Source: Cryphonectria parasitica EP155 (Eukaryota; Ascomycota; Sordariomycetes; Diaporthales; Cryphonectriaceae). Taken from it: a stretch of 64,000 nt of DNA. Below, in pieces: positions 12,383 through 22,670 of this stretch. The stretch covers positions 1,612,001 through 1,676,000 of the forward strand of contig NW_024468913.1 in the NCBI RefSeq assembly GCF_011745365.1. The letters run 5' to 3'. The notes below the pieces were generated by a model. The model ran no database searches. It saw nothing but the letters and a program-made list of their open reading frames with translations, and had not been told where the DNA came from. A program made the position numbers and the translations under genes. Positions within the stretch are counted from its first letter, which is position 1; the number at the start of each line of letters is the position of its first letter.

Positions 12383-15300
12383 CGTGATTAATCGATTATA
12401 GTTGGTTTATTGATTGTCCCTCATTACTCTTCATCACTGAATTTCTTTTTCTTTCTTTTCTTTGGTTTGGAGCTTCAGGACCTTGACAGTGTCGACGCAA
12501 GTAACGCCAACATTGTGGCAGGGAAAACAACGGGATCTTTTACCCAGATTTCACCTTCATTCTTCTCCATGTCCCAACCCACAGCGCATATGAACCCCCT
12601 TTGTGCTATGATGGTTTGTTTATCTCGGTAAGAGAACCAACGTGCATAATGCTGATGTGGGTGTTCGCTTTGAGGGGTGCTCATTGGTAGACTTACCTAG
12701 TGCAGACCGCTGGAAGTTTCCTGAAACGGACGAGATTGTAACTATACTGCAGGGGGGGTTCAGGTAGCCGCCTCGCGCTGGGGGCGGTTTGTGTGCTTGA
12801 TGCAGCAAGAAAGCCACGCAAGGGACGGTGGACGACCATGAACAACACAGCCTGAGCACATTAGAAGGACTGGTCGGACGTAGGGTTGATTGTATGCTTA
12901 CCTCTGTCGCCTACAAGGCCCCATGAGCTTGAAAAGACGTCAGCTGTGCTGCTGGAGATTGTTGGCTGGACCTTGAACGACTGATTCTCTTCGTTGTGGA
13001 GATGTCGCCCTGTCCTGATCAGCTGCTCGCCGTCACCCATCTCGACTCCTAAAGAGTGCGAGCCAATACAACCTTCACGGCTAACAAAAGGCCCATTTCC
13101 CTGATAGGAACCCCTCCCGAGACCGCATCATCGCCGCAAGAACCGTCGAAAAAGGAAGGGCCAGAAAGCAGCGCCGCTTCCAGAAGGCGGGACATGATGC
13201 CTTGTATATTTTTTCTTCTTCTTTGTATTCAACCACATCAAGTTTGAACTGTCGGTTCTTCTCGAGCGTTCCCAGCCCTGCAGTTCTCCTGGTGAAATCA
13301 CTTGATTGTGACACCATGCACGTTTATTTACTGGGTCGACAAGACCCATTTCCAGGCGGATGCCGGATCGGAATCATATCTCATATACATATCCACACGG
13401 TCTATGATGCCCACTTGACGGCATTGGAGCATGGGCTGGAGGTAGACTGATTGGAGGACCATCAGCTGAGAGAATCAGAGCGAGCATCATGATGTTTCCA
13501 AGGGCTCAAAGAAAAGAGGAGAGAGGAAAAGAAGAGAAGAAAGACAAAAAAGGAAAAAATGAGAAGGATTGCAGTCTGGATGAGTAGCTGAAGCCCCGCT
13601 CAACGATAGGTGTGCCCATCGGCCGACGCGGGTTCACGACCACGGCGACTGAACAACAGTCGAAACGGCGAGTCAAGGCGCGCGAAAAGCCGCTATGAAG
13701 GCCCAACTGCTGTACCACGAGGAAGCCAAGCCCAACGGCCAACAGAGCAAAACTCGGCTTACGCAAAACCGATGTGGCTGCGGTCAGAGCGGTCTGCCGC
13801 AGACCCTCTACTACACATTGTAGTAGCTTTTATGACATGACTGTATTGTTACTCTCTCTGTAGTAGTAGTAGAGTGCTGTGGGAATTCGGGCCTCTTGTT
13901 TCCGTTGTCAAATGGATGACGGGAGGCGTTGTGAACCTTGTCCTAGTGGTAGGTTTGGCGTCGGCCGGTACTTTAGGGCCCAGCCTGAGGGGATTGTTAT
14001 TTTTAGAAGCTTTGGAGGAAAGGGGCTAAAAAGGAAAGAAACAAGCTAAAAACTCTATGAGAAAACGGTCCCCCTGCAAGTAAGAGGAGGGAGCCATGTG
14101 GTTGGGCGAATCCGGAGGATCCCCAGCCTACCGGGCCAGAAAGTTCTGGGTGGACTTATGCAAAGCTCGGGTTCCCTTTGCACAGCCTCCCCAGGACAGC
14201 GGACTAAAAGAGCCAGCCGTCGTAATGTGGCGGACGGCGGGGAGGGAATTGCGTAGTCCTCGAAATTTTGAAGGTCAGCACTCAAGGTGAAACTGAGTCA
14301 CGAGAGGAGTCGGAGTCGCGAGGGACATCAAACCTTTTTCCCCCCTACCAAGACAAACAGACAGTCAAGGTTTTGTCGCAAGGGCGGTCTGTTGGGTGGT
14401 TTGTGAGGTACTAACCAGCTCGTATTGCAAGTTTGCCTGGCACGACTAGGATAACTTGTTAGTCTCGTCTGCCGATCAGGGCTGATCCCCTCTCCACCAG
14501 CCACCTCGTCTTGCTGTGATCTCAGTGCCGAGAATACGGGAGAGGGGGGGGGGGGGGGCCAATCTCTCTGTGAGACGTTGCTGGTATCGGCACCAACAAT
14601 TGCATCTCGTGATGGTCATTTTTCACAGACTGTCTGTCCATGGCTGCTAAATACCCAGGTAAAAACCATTCGGTGCCTGCAGGATGGATTGTTGTTGGTT
14701 GCGCCTCCCTTTCAGCCTCGTGGCTCGCGACTCCACTGGCTAGGGAATCTTTGCGGGGTGAGGCCCTACTTATGCACACCGCGTCCGTTCTGACAGTGAA
14801 GGGAGGCACCGTGTATGAATAGGTCCCAGTCCCGAGTTTTCCGGGTAAGGTTGCTGATCCCATCGACCTCTTGTTTTTGTACTTTCACGTTCTCTCTTTC
14901 ACTCTCAAAGTTGGTGGCCTCTGGCCTACCAGCATCTTGCGCCCCAGTGGGAAGATCCTCATGGATGCGTTGCAGCAACCAACTGCTGCAGCAGGATCTG
15001 GCTGTGGCGCACGTAGGACGCTGTCTGCATTGTTAGCTGCTCCATCCTCCGTCCGCCTGAACGGCTCATGACATCCGGGCTTGTCAAGGATGATTTCATC
15101 GCTACAGATTAGGCGACAAGCCCTGCTGGCTTTGCTTATGTACGGCAAACTGGGTCGAGGCGAGAGAGGCCCGTATCAGACCCAACGTGAAGTTGACCAT
15201 GTAAGCTGATTTGTTGCACACGCGACGTCACAGGCAATAGAAGAGGCGGCCACTGTAGTGAAAACGACAGCTTGTGCAAGCAGGCCACGGAGGGACAGCA

Positions 15301-16540
15301 GGCAGATGCTGTGGATGATGGCTCGTTGAAGCGGTCGAGACCCAGACCGTCTCGTCCCTAGCAAGACACGTTTGATGGTTGGCGGCCCTTGTAGCCTGGA
15401 GGAGGATGGAGGAAGCGATGCCGTCCCAGCAGTAGCAGCAGCAGCCAAAAAAAAAAAAAAAAAAAACACAACGTGGCCGCGCATGGAAGAGATGATGAGA
15501 TGGCAAGCGTTGCGACAAGCCGGATCGCCGCTGGAGCTGAGGCGAGGGCGGCCGAAGGAAGACCCAACAGGTGGACCTTGAGACCACCACAACTCATCGC
15601 GTCTGACAGCTTTTCAGAAGCTAGACTCCATCCAGGACCTCACCGTCGCCGAAGGAAGAGTCCCATCGACGACCAACGAGATTGCTAGGAAGCATGGTCC
15701 CTGCCTGCTGTTGTTGAGGTTGGGGAGGCGCGGGGGTGATTGTGGGAATTCTACGCTGCAAACGACCTTTTGGAGAAGACAAGGGCTATGACGGCCGCGT
15801 GCCTCTTGTGGCGGGTGAGATTTCGAGGTTGCAGGGTTGAGGAGGATCTTGAATCAGATCGTACATTTTACAAGAAACAAGTTGACTGCGCCACCCAGAT
15901 TTTTTAAGATTTCCACAATGTACAGTACTGTGGGTTTATGAGCGGGCGTTGCTGCGGCTGCGGCTGCAGCGTAACAGAAAAGCACCTGAGAAGGTGAAAA
16001 AATAGCGGGCCAGGGGTGGAGTATTCTGGTACATCCCGGCCCTGCAGGTGCTGTGGCTACAGGGGGTGACGTTGTCTGGGGAGGCGTGTCCTGACCTTTT
16101 GGTGAACTGAAGTGCTGCTGCGGCAGCCCAGCCCGCTACGGTGCCAAGTATTGCGGTACGTACCCAGGGCCCCCTCCATGGGCCCTGCCACTCCATCACC
16201 GCCCACCACCACCTTGTCATGCTTACTTGACTGCCTTGGGTCTCCCTGACCTTCTTCTCTTTATTTATCTGCCACCGTCCGACCACCTTCGCTCTTTTGT
16301 TCTCTCGTTATTACCTTTCCTCCTGCATTTTCTCCTCTTGTTGACACGAAACAAGCAAAAAGATAACGACCAGAACGTCCACAACTGGGTTTTGGGGTCA
16401 TCATCAAGCCATTACCAGCAAATCCGTTTTTACGTGTCCACCAGATATTCCCGGAACCGACAAAACCAAGAGAGGGGCGACGTCATCTCGTACATTCTCT
16501 CCCGTGCGCCTTCACGAATAAACATCAACAAACCAGAACA

Positions 16541-16579
<39 letters not shown>

Positions 16580-16595
16580 ATACAAGTTCTTCAAG
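12383..16595. other. Long intergenic region
   Basis: About 4.2 kb between the divergent membrane-protein gene (-) and the SUR7-like gene (+). I find no domain or spliced gene that I can support. It contains a 15-nt poly(G) tract (14544-14558), a poly(A) run near 15448-15466, and a CA microsatellite just before the SUR7-like start. It presumably holds both promoters. Confidence 0.55.
16545..16574. repeat. CA microsatellite in the leader of the SUR7-like gene
   Basis: A run of CA units ends 21 nt before the ATG at 16596, so it is almost certainly in the 5' untranslated region of that mRNA. Confidence 0.9.
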
Positions 16596-17780
16596 ATGGG
16601 CTTTGGAAGGATAGTCTGCGTGTTTGTGCCATTCGCACTTACAATCGCCAGTATCATCACTCTGCTGGTGGCCTGCCTGGCAGGAATCGCGTCCAAGGAC
16701 TCGTACCAATTCCAGATCAACACCACCGATTTCTCGATCAGTGTGAGCGAGATCTCGAGCCTGCTCGAGTCCCGCAGTGTGCCTCTTCCGATCTATGCGA
16801 GGGACTCTGCCGGCAGCGCCGTCCAGAGCGCGGCCAGCGCCCTCGAGAGCGATGCTGGCACTGCCACCTCGGACCTCAAGAGTGACTTCAGCGGCCTGCT
16901 CAAGACTGCCTCGGCGGCCCTCTCGACGGCGACTTCTGTGGCTGATGCCGAGTCTGCCATCAAGGACGACCTGCTGAGCAGCAACATCACGGCTGCGGAC
17001 CTGGGCCTGGCGGACGCCTACTACGTCTCCATCTGGAACTACTGCGAGCACAGCAACAACGGCACCACGAACTGCAAGAAGGGCAAGTTTGACTGGGCCA
17101 CCAATGCCACCAAGACCTTTGAAAACACCTTTTCGGCGGTCGTTAGCGCCACGGGCGGGAACACGACGATCCCCACGACGCTCAAGGATGGCATGAACAC
17201 GTTCGCTGCCGTGACCAAGTGGACCGAGATCTGCTTCATTATCGCCTTCGTCTTCCTCGGCGCCACCATCTTGTTTGGCATCTTTGCCAACTGCACCCGC
17301 TTCTTCTCCATCTGTGCCACCCTCGTCGCGGTTGTCGCCGCACTGGCTGTCATCGCCTCCGCCGGCCTGGCCACGGGTGCCGCCGCCGTCGTTGTTGGTC
17401 TGGCAGAGGGCAGCGCCAAGAAGTACGGCGTCACCGCCTCCTTCAACAAGCACTTCTTGGTCAACGTGTGGCTCGCCGCCCTCTTCATCATCGTCGCCGT
17501 GCTGTTCTGGACCTTCTCCATCTGCTGCTGCGCCCCTGACCACCACAGGAGGAGCCGCAGTGGTGCCGGCCGCAAGCACTATGACAACGACGCCGCCATG
17601 ATGGCCCAGACGGGCGGTGTTACGGGCGGCCGTGGCTACCAGCGCCTTGCGGACCCCGAGGTCCCAGCCATGTCGAGTGCCTACTCTGGCGCCGGCTACG
17701 GCCAAGGCGAATCTGCCCACTACTATAACAACAACAACACGGGTTCGGCATACGAGCCTTACAAGCACACAGCCGCCTAA
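16596..17780 (+). CDS. SUR7/PalI-family four-helix membrane protein
   Basis: Single exon, 394 residues. Topology fits the SUR7/PalI (claudin-like) family: a membrane segment at about residues 7-29, a long extracellular loop of about 180 residues with several N-glycosylation sequons (NTT, NIT, NGT, NAT, NTT), then three membrane segments at about 209-233, 237-263 and 288-311. The loop has a YYVSIWNYCEHSNN...NC stretch, the usual cysteine-bearing motif of the family. The C-terminal tail is hydrophilic and rich in Gly/Tyr/Asn. Family members mark eisosome/MCC membrane domains (Sur7) or act in ambient-pH sensing (PalI); which of these applies cannot be told. ATG 16596 gives the hydrophobic first segment directly; the upstream open extension runs through the CA repeat and is leader. 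PIL1, another eisosome gene, lies about 25 kb away. Confidence 0.85.
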   Translation: MGFGRIVCVFVPFALTIASIITLLVACLAGIASKDSYQFQINTTDFSISVSEISSLLESRSVPLPIYARDSAGSAVQSAASALESDAGTATSDLKSDFSGLLKTASAALSTATSVADAESAIKDDLLSSNITAADLGLADAYYVSIWNYCEHSNNGTTNCKKGKFDWATNATKTFENTFSAVVSATGGNTTIPTTLKDGMNTFAAVTKWTEICFIIAFVFLGATILFGIFANCTRFFSICATLVAVVAALAVIASAGLATGAAAVVVGLAEGSAKKYGVTASFNKHFLVNVWLAALFIIVAVLFWTFSICCCAPDHHRRSRSGAGRKHYDNDAAMMAQTGGVTGGRGYQRLADPEVPAMSSAYSGAGYGQGESAHYYNNNNTGSAYEPYKHTAA

Positions 17781-18542
17781 GCTATGCCTATTTGATTTCA
17801 TGTATGTGTGGTTTGGAAGCAAGCATGGACTGGATTGCTAATGGCTACTGGAACGGGGGACATGGTATCTTCATCTGCATCTATTGACGGGCAAAATGAA
17901 TGCGTTGGGCTTCAGGTTGACACTGCATGGCGTTAAGAGGGGGAGGAGGGTAAACATGACCAATACTGCTGTTACACTTGGGGATTTTATCTTCTCCTTC
18001 ATTTCTTTCTTTTTTTTTTTTTTTTCTGTCTTGGGAGGATCATCACGACACGAAGTTGTTCAGGTAGACAAGACTATTACTGCTGCTACTACGGAACATG
18101 ATACCCGTCGGAAAGGGAATGACATACATTTTATAAAACAAAAACAAACGTCACCATGAGCTGCGTTTCTCGTGATTATTCCATTTCGGTGACGATGCTG
18201 CTCGTTGTTTGAACTGGCCTGCTCTGTGACAATGCTGCCGCCTGGGAAGATATGATTGATGGGCTCGTCTCGGCCCGTCCCGAATGCTCAACAATCTCGG
18301 ACCTTGGCTTGGAAAACAAACTCGAGAATGCTCTAAAAATTTGCTGTGATCTTCTTTTCTTTATGGAGCATTTCACGTTCATGTTGTACATTTCGAAGAG
18401 AATATCTCAGTACCCGGCTGCGGATTGTTGAGATCTGCAATGCAGTGACAGAGACAGGAAGTCGGAGTGTTGAATCCACAACCTTGAAAGGGAAAGAGGG
18501 AGAAAGAAAAAAAAACTCGACATTTTAGATTCTTTACCCTTA
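17781..18542. other. Intergenic region
   Basis: Spacer of about 760 bp between two plus-strand genes, holding the 3' flank of the SUR7-like gene (with a poly(T) run near 18010-18025) and the promoter of the WDR6-like gene. No gene seen. Confidence 0.7.
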
Positions 18543-21500
18543 ATGAATTCTCACTCGCTCAACTCAACTCAACACACGTCAACTACCGCCCAACGCTCAA
18601 AACAACTCAAGCCAGGTCTTCGCCAAGCGATGAGCGACCATGACGGCAACCGCCCGGCAGGACCCCTCCTTCCTCTTTCACGAGTGCACACTCATACCCC
18701 AATCACCGCCCTAGAGTTTTTCTTCTCGTCTTCTTCGTCTTCCTCCTCCAACAAGGACAAGGACAACAGCAACAATAACTTTCTCTACCTCCTCTCAGGC
18801 GAGGACACACACCTCCACATCCGTAACGCCCACAACACCCATCTCTACGCCTCGATTCGCGTGTTCACCTCTCAGCCTATCCAGGGCGTGTGCGTATGCG
18901 CCTCCTCTCCGCTGAGGGACACCACCGCCACCACCACCACCCTCACAGATCCAGATGTCCTGGTCTGGGGTGGACCGTGGGCTGCTGTCGTTCCTGGGGC
19001 AGAGATTGCCCGCCTGCTGAGCCAGTATGAGGCCCAAGGCCGACCCCAGCTCCTTGAGCTTCTGCCGCCGTCATTGTCGTCGCGGCCAGGTGTAGGAGGA
19101 GACAGAGGTGGCAGGGGTGGTGCAGTGATTCATGCTGGGGACTGGGTGTACGCCGGTGCCCTGTCGCCTCGGACGGCTGGGCTCGGGGCTCTCGTCACGG
19201 CACACAACGAGGTAATTCCGCTGCGGATAGTTTACCCTGCACCGGGGGTCGTGGCCCTGCGGCGGGGCAGGGTGCGGGCTCCACCTTCGTCGAGACCGAT
19301 CTTGTACTCGGCGCAGCTGCGGTGGATGGTTGAGGAAGGCCAAGGAAAGAAGGAGGAGGAGGAGGAGGAGGAGGAAGAAGATTCGGTGCTGGTTGCGGCG
19401 GGCACAGCGTTTGGGGAGATCGTGGTGTGGCGATGTCGGGTGGGCGGGGATGGTGAAAAGGAAGAGGACGACGGGGTGGAGGTTCTCTACGTGCTGACAG
19501 GCCATGAGGGAAGTATCTTTGGTGTGGACATATCCCCAGACATCGTCATAGCCGCGGAGGAGGAGGATGACGATAAAAGGAAGGTGAAACCGCGGCAGAG
19601 GCCGGCGAGGCTGCTGGCCAGCTGTAGCGACGACCGCACGGTACGCGTGTGGGATATCTCGGACACCACGGCGAGTGCGAGTAGTGGTGACGGTGGGACT
19701 GTGATGGTGGGTGCGGCGACGAGGAGCGCTGCGATTGAGGCGAGGGAGACGGGATTTGGGGAGAACGAAGGGTCGTCTGATCTTGAAGCTTGCTCAAGAC
19801 ATGTATCGTCGATGCCGCTGGCTGTGGCCATGGGTCATGTTTCGAGGATTTGGAATGTGCGGTTTGCGCCGATGCTGGGGCCGGCGAGAGGAGGGAGGTG
19901 TAGCACCAGCAGGAGAAGAAGGAGGAGGATGGCAGTGTACTCGTTTGGAGAGGATGCTACCGCGCAGAGGTGGCGGCTTGATGTCGGTGGCGGTGATGGT
20001 GCCGACGATGGTCTGGATGTGGAGATCACGCATGAGGCTTTGATACATAGGCACGGCGGCAAGCACATCTGGTCAAGCGCCGTCCTAGGCCAGCAGCAGG
20101 AGGAGCAGGAGAAGGAAAGGCTTTGTGCAGCCAAGGTGCTTGTCGCCACAGGCGGGAGTGATGGCAAGATCAACATCGTGGAAGACTCTCTGTATGGGGG
20201 CGAATCCGACGGCCGCTCGGTGTTGCTTGACATTTCTGGCTCAGCAGTTGCGCGGCAGTTTCCGACTCGTGATGGCGTGCCCGAGGATGAGAACGGGAAC
20301 GCTGAGGGTGCATCACACGCTGTCGCAACAGAGACCAAAGGAAAGAGGACTTCTGTGAAAGACGAGGAGGAGCCTTTCATGATGTATGCTCTACTGTCCG
20401 ACTCCTCCATCATCGCTACGACACCGGCTGGGCGCATCTTCCACGGCGTGTGGAAGGATGAAGGCCAAGAGGTACAATGGACGGGAGTGCCTATGCCAAT
20501 ACAAATACAAGACGACCTGCGACGGTACCAGATCGTCCGCAGCGTGGGCGAGCCCGACAAGGACACGGTTCTCCTGGGCTCTGCAAGTGGAGGGTTATAC
20601 AGGTACCGGCACGGACAAGTTCAGCTGGTGTGCAAGATGGCGAGAAAGATTGCAGATGTGTTCCCACTACCTAGCGACGACGACCTTCTGGTGTCAATTT
20701 CTGAGGGGCTCGGCAAGTCACATCTCACACCAGTTGTTGTCCTAACCATGGGCAGTCTGCATGTCAGCCTGCTGGTGCTCGACCTCACCTCGGACAGGGA
20801 TGATATCCTACAGGGAGAATACACAATCGAGCTGGAAAAAGGCTTCACACCCACAGCAGTAGGCTTTTGCCATGGCCACCTCATCTTGGGCTCACGCCTC
20901 GGGGCCCTTCTGCTCTACAGGCCATCATCGTCATCCACGACTGCAAACACCACAACAGGCAGCACGACCTTCGAAAAGATAGTCCGCATCGACCGGCCCT
21001 TCACCAAAGACGCAGTCTCCTCCATTATTTGCCTCCCGCCACCACCAACAACACCAGCCGGCACCCCGTCATCATCGTCCCCTTATTTCCTCACCACCTC
21101 CCGTGATGGTCGCTACCGGATCTACGAGTTCACCACTACCGCCAACCCGGTAGTACACCTCCGCCACGAGGCCGTTCCGCCTCTGGGACCCAACATCGAG
21201 TCCGCCCTCTTCACAACATCCTCCTCGTCCTCCCCTCCCGAGCTCGTCCTCGCAGGCTTCCGCTCGCGGGACTTCGTCGTCTGGAACGAGACCCGCCAGC
21301 TCGAACTAGCTCGGGTCGATTGCGGCGGCGCTTATAGGTCGTTCGCACACCGTATCAACCCTTCCGACCCGGCAAGACTATCCTTCGTATGGACCAAGGC
21401 GTCGCGCACGTGTGTGTTCTCTCAGGCGGCTCTGCCGCGGCGCGTGGTCAAGGGTGGTGGGCACGGGCGGGAGATCAAGGCTGTGGCAGCGGTGGCTGGT

Positions 21501-22670
21501 GGGGGCTTATTGGCCACGGGGGCGGAGGATACCACGCTGCGGATATGGAGGTATGATAAGGATGAAGATGATACAGGCGAGACGGCGTTGTCGTGTCTTG
21601 CTGTTGTGGAGAGGCATACTACGGGGATCCAGTGTCTCAAGTGGGCTGGGGAGAAGTACCTGGTCAGCAGCAGCGGCAACGAGGAGCTGTTTATCTGGCG
21701 GGTCACGCAGCTGGGTAGGTCGGGATATGGGGGGCTCGCTGTGGTCTGCGAGGGGGTTTATCCGGACAAGACCAAGGACGGCGACCTCCGGATCACGAGC
21801 TTTGATGTCGAGGTCGAGGCCCTGCCACAGGCCACCCTGGGCGATGATGATGATGATGATGATGAGCTGAAGGAGGACGAAGAAGAGGTCCTGATCCTGT
21901 CCCTGGCACTCTCGAACTCGACGCTGCGTACTTACAGATACTCTAAGACCGGAGGGTTCAGGCTCCTGGCGAGGGGCAGATACACAGGTGCGTGCCTGAT
22001 GCAGATTCGGCACCTGAGGATCACGGATGCGGCCGCCGAGGTTCATGTCCTGACGGCCTCGACGGATGGACATATTGCACTGTGGAAAATGTCTGCAGCG
22101 TCTACGTCGGAGGGTACGGCTGCGGCTGCGGCCGAATTTGCCCTGACAGAGGTGCTTAGACTGCACCAGAGCGGTGTCAAGGCGCTGGATGCAGTCCCTA
22201 TTTCTCCTTCTCTTCCCGAGGACGACGGCGTTGGAGCTCAAAGACGTCAACCCACTTCTTCCTCCTCCTCCTCCTTCTACGCTGTTCTGACAGGTGGCGA
22301 CGACAATGCCATTGGTCATCTACACCTGGAATGGGACCCCACGGCCAGACACTACGTCGTCACCTCTCGCTCTCTCGCAAACGGTACGCATGCGGCTGCC
22401 ATCACGGGGCTGTGCATCACGGGCCTCGACAACCTGGCGGCTGGGAGCGGCGCATACCGGGTAAAGCTGTGCACGGCGAGCAACGACCAGCGTGTGAAAG
22501 CCTGGCGGGTTGATGTCGAGGAGCGAGGGAAGGTCAGGAAGGTTGCTCTGGTGGAGGACAGATATAGTAGTGTTGCGGACTGTGGGGATGTGGCGATGGT
22601 GCTGGGTGCGTCTGGGGGGAGGAGGGGAATCGTGGTGGTTGGGGTTGGGATGGAGTTTTGGAGCTTGTAG
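18543..22670 (+). CDS. WDR6/Rtt10 (Trm734)-like WD40 protein
   Basis: Single exon of 1375 residues, a size typical of fungal WDR6 homologues. The yeast homologue Rtt10/Trm734 partners Trm7 to 2'-O-methylate position 34 of certain tRNAs, and Rtt10 has also been linked to endosomal recycling. WD-type repeats are visible throughout: HEGSIFGVDIS near residue 321, LASCSDDRTVRVWDI at about 357-371, GHVSRIWNVRF near 430, FGEDATAQRW near 468, GGSDGKINIV near 536, TGAEDTTLRIWRY near 993 and ASNDQRVKAWRV near 1314. The repeats are interrupted by acidic or Ser-rich insertions (Glu run near 268, Asp run near 1100). An in-frame second ATG at 18630 begins MSDHDG, which looks more like a conserved start; the first 29 residues may be leader. 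The assignment rests on repeat layout and length, not on an alignment. Confidence 0.8.
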   Translation: MNSHSLNSTQHTSTTAQRSKQLKPGLRQAMSDHDGNRPAGPLLPLSRVHTHTPITALEFFFSSSSSSSSNKDKDNSNNNFLYLLSGEDTHLHIRNAHNTHLYASIRVFTSQPIQGVCVCASSPLRDTTATTTTLTDPDVLVWGGPWAAVVPGAEIARLLSQYEAQGRPQLLELLPPSLSSRPGVGGDRGGRGGAVIHAGDWVYAGALSPRTAGLGALVTAHNEVIPLRIVYPAPGVVALRRGRVRAPPSSRPILYSAQLRWMVEEGQGKKEEEEEEEEEDSVLVAAGTAFGEIVVWRCRVGGDGEKEEDDGVEVLYVLTGHEGSIFGVDISPDIVIAAEEEDDDKRKVKPRQRPARLLASCSDDRTVRVWDISDTTASASSGDGGTVMVGAATRSAAIEARETGFGENEGSSDLEACSRHVSSMPLAVAMGHVSRIWNVRFAPMLGPARGGRCSTSRRRRRRMAVYSFGEDATAQRWRLDVGGGDGADDGLDVEITHEALIHRHGGKHIWSSAVLGQQQEEQEKERLCAAKVLVATGGSDGKINIVEDSLYGGESDGRSVLLDISGSAVARQFPTRDGVPEDENGNAEGASHAVATETKGKRTSVKDEEEPFMMYALLSDSSIIATTPAGRIFHGVWKDEGQEVQWTGVPMPIQIQDDLRRYQIVRSVGEPDKDTVLLGSASGGLYRYRHGQVQLVCKMARKIADVFPLPSDDDLLVSISEGLGKSHLTPVVVLTMGSLHVSLLVLDLTSDRDDILQGEYTIELEKGFTPTAVGFCHGHLILGSRLGALLLYRPSSSSTTANTTTGSTTFEKIVRIDRPFTKDAVSSIICLPPPPTTPAGTPSSSSPYFLTTSRDGRYRIYEFTTTANPVVHLRHEAVPPLGPNIESALFTTSSSSSPPELVLAGFRSRDFVVWNETRQLELARVDCGGAYRSFAHRINPSDPARLSFVWTKASRTCVFSQAALPRRVVKGGGHGREIKAVAAVAGGGLLATGAEDTTLRIWRYDKDEDDTGETALSCLAVVERHTTGIQCLKWAGEKYLVSSSGNEELFIWRVTQLGRSGYGGLAVVCEGVYPDKTKDGDLRITSFDVEVEALPQATLGDDDDDDDELKEDEEEVLILSLALSNSTLRTYRYSKTGGFRLLARGRYTGACLMQIRHLRITDAAAEVHVLTASTDGHIALWKMSAASTSEGTAAAAAEFALTEVLRLHQSGVKALDAVPISPSLPEDDGVGAQRRQPTSSSSSSFYAVLTGGDDNAIGHLHLEWDPTARHYVVTSRSLANGTHAAAITGLCITGLDNLAAGSGAYRVKLCTASNDQRVKAWRVDVEERGKVRKVALVEDRYSSVADCGDVAMVLGASGGRRGIVVVGVGMEFWSL

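Noticed and set aside
16512..17822. 436-codon minus-strand frame opposite the SUR7-like gene
   Set aside because: A shadow of codon use in the real gene; composition is Gly/Arg/Ala-biased with no domain.
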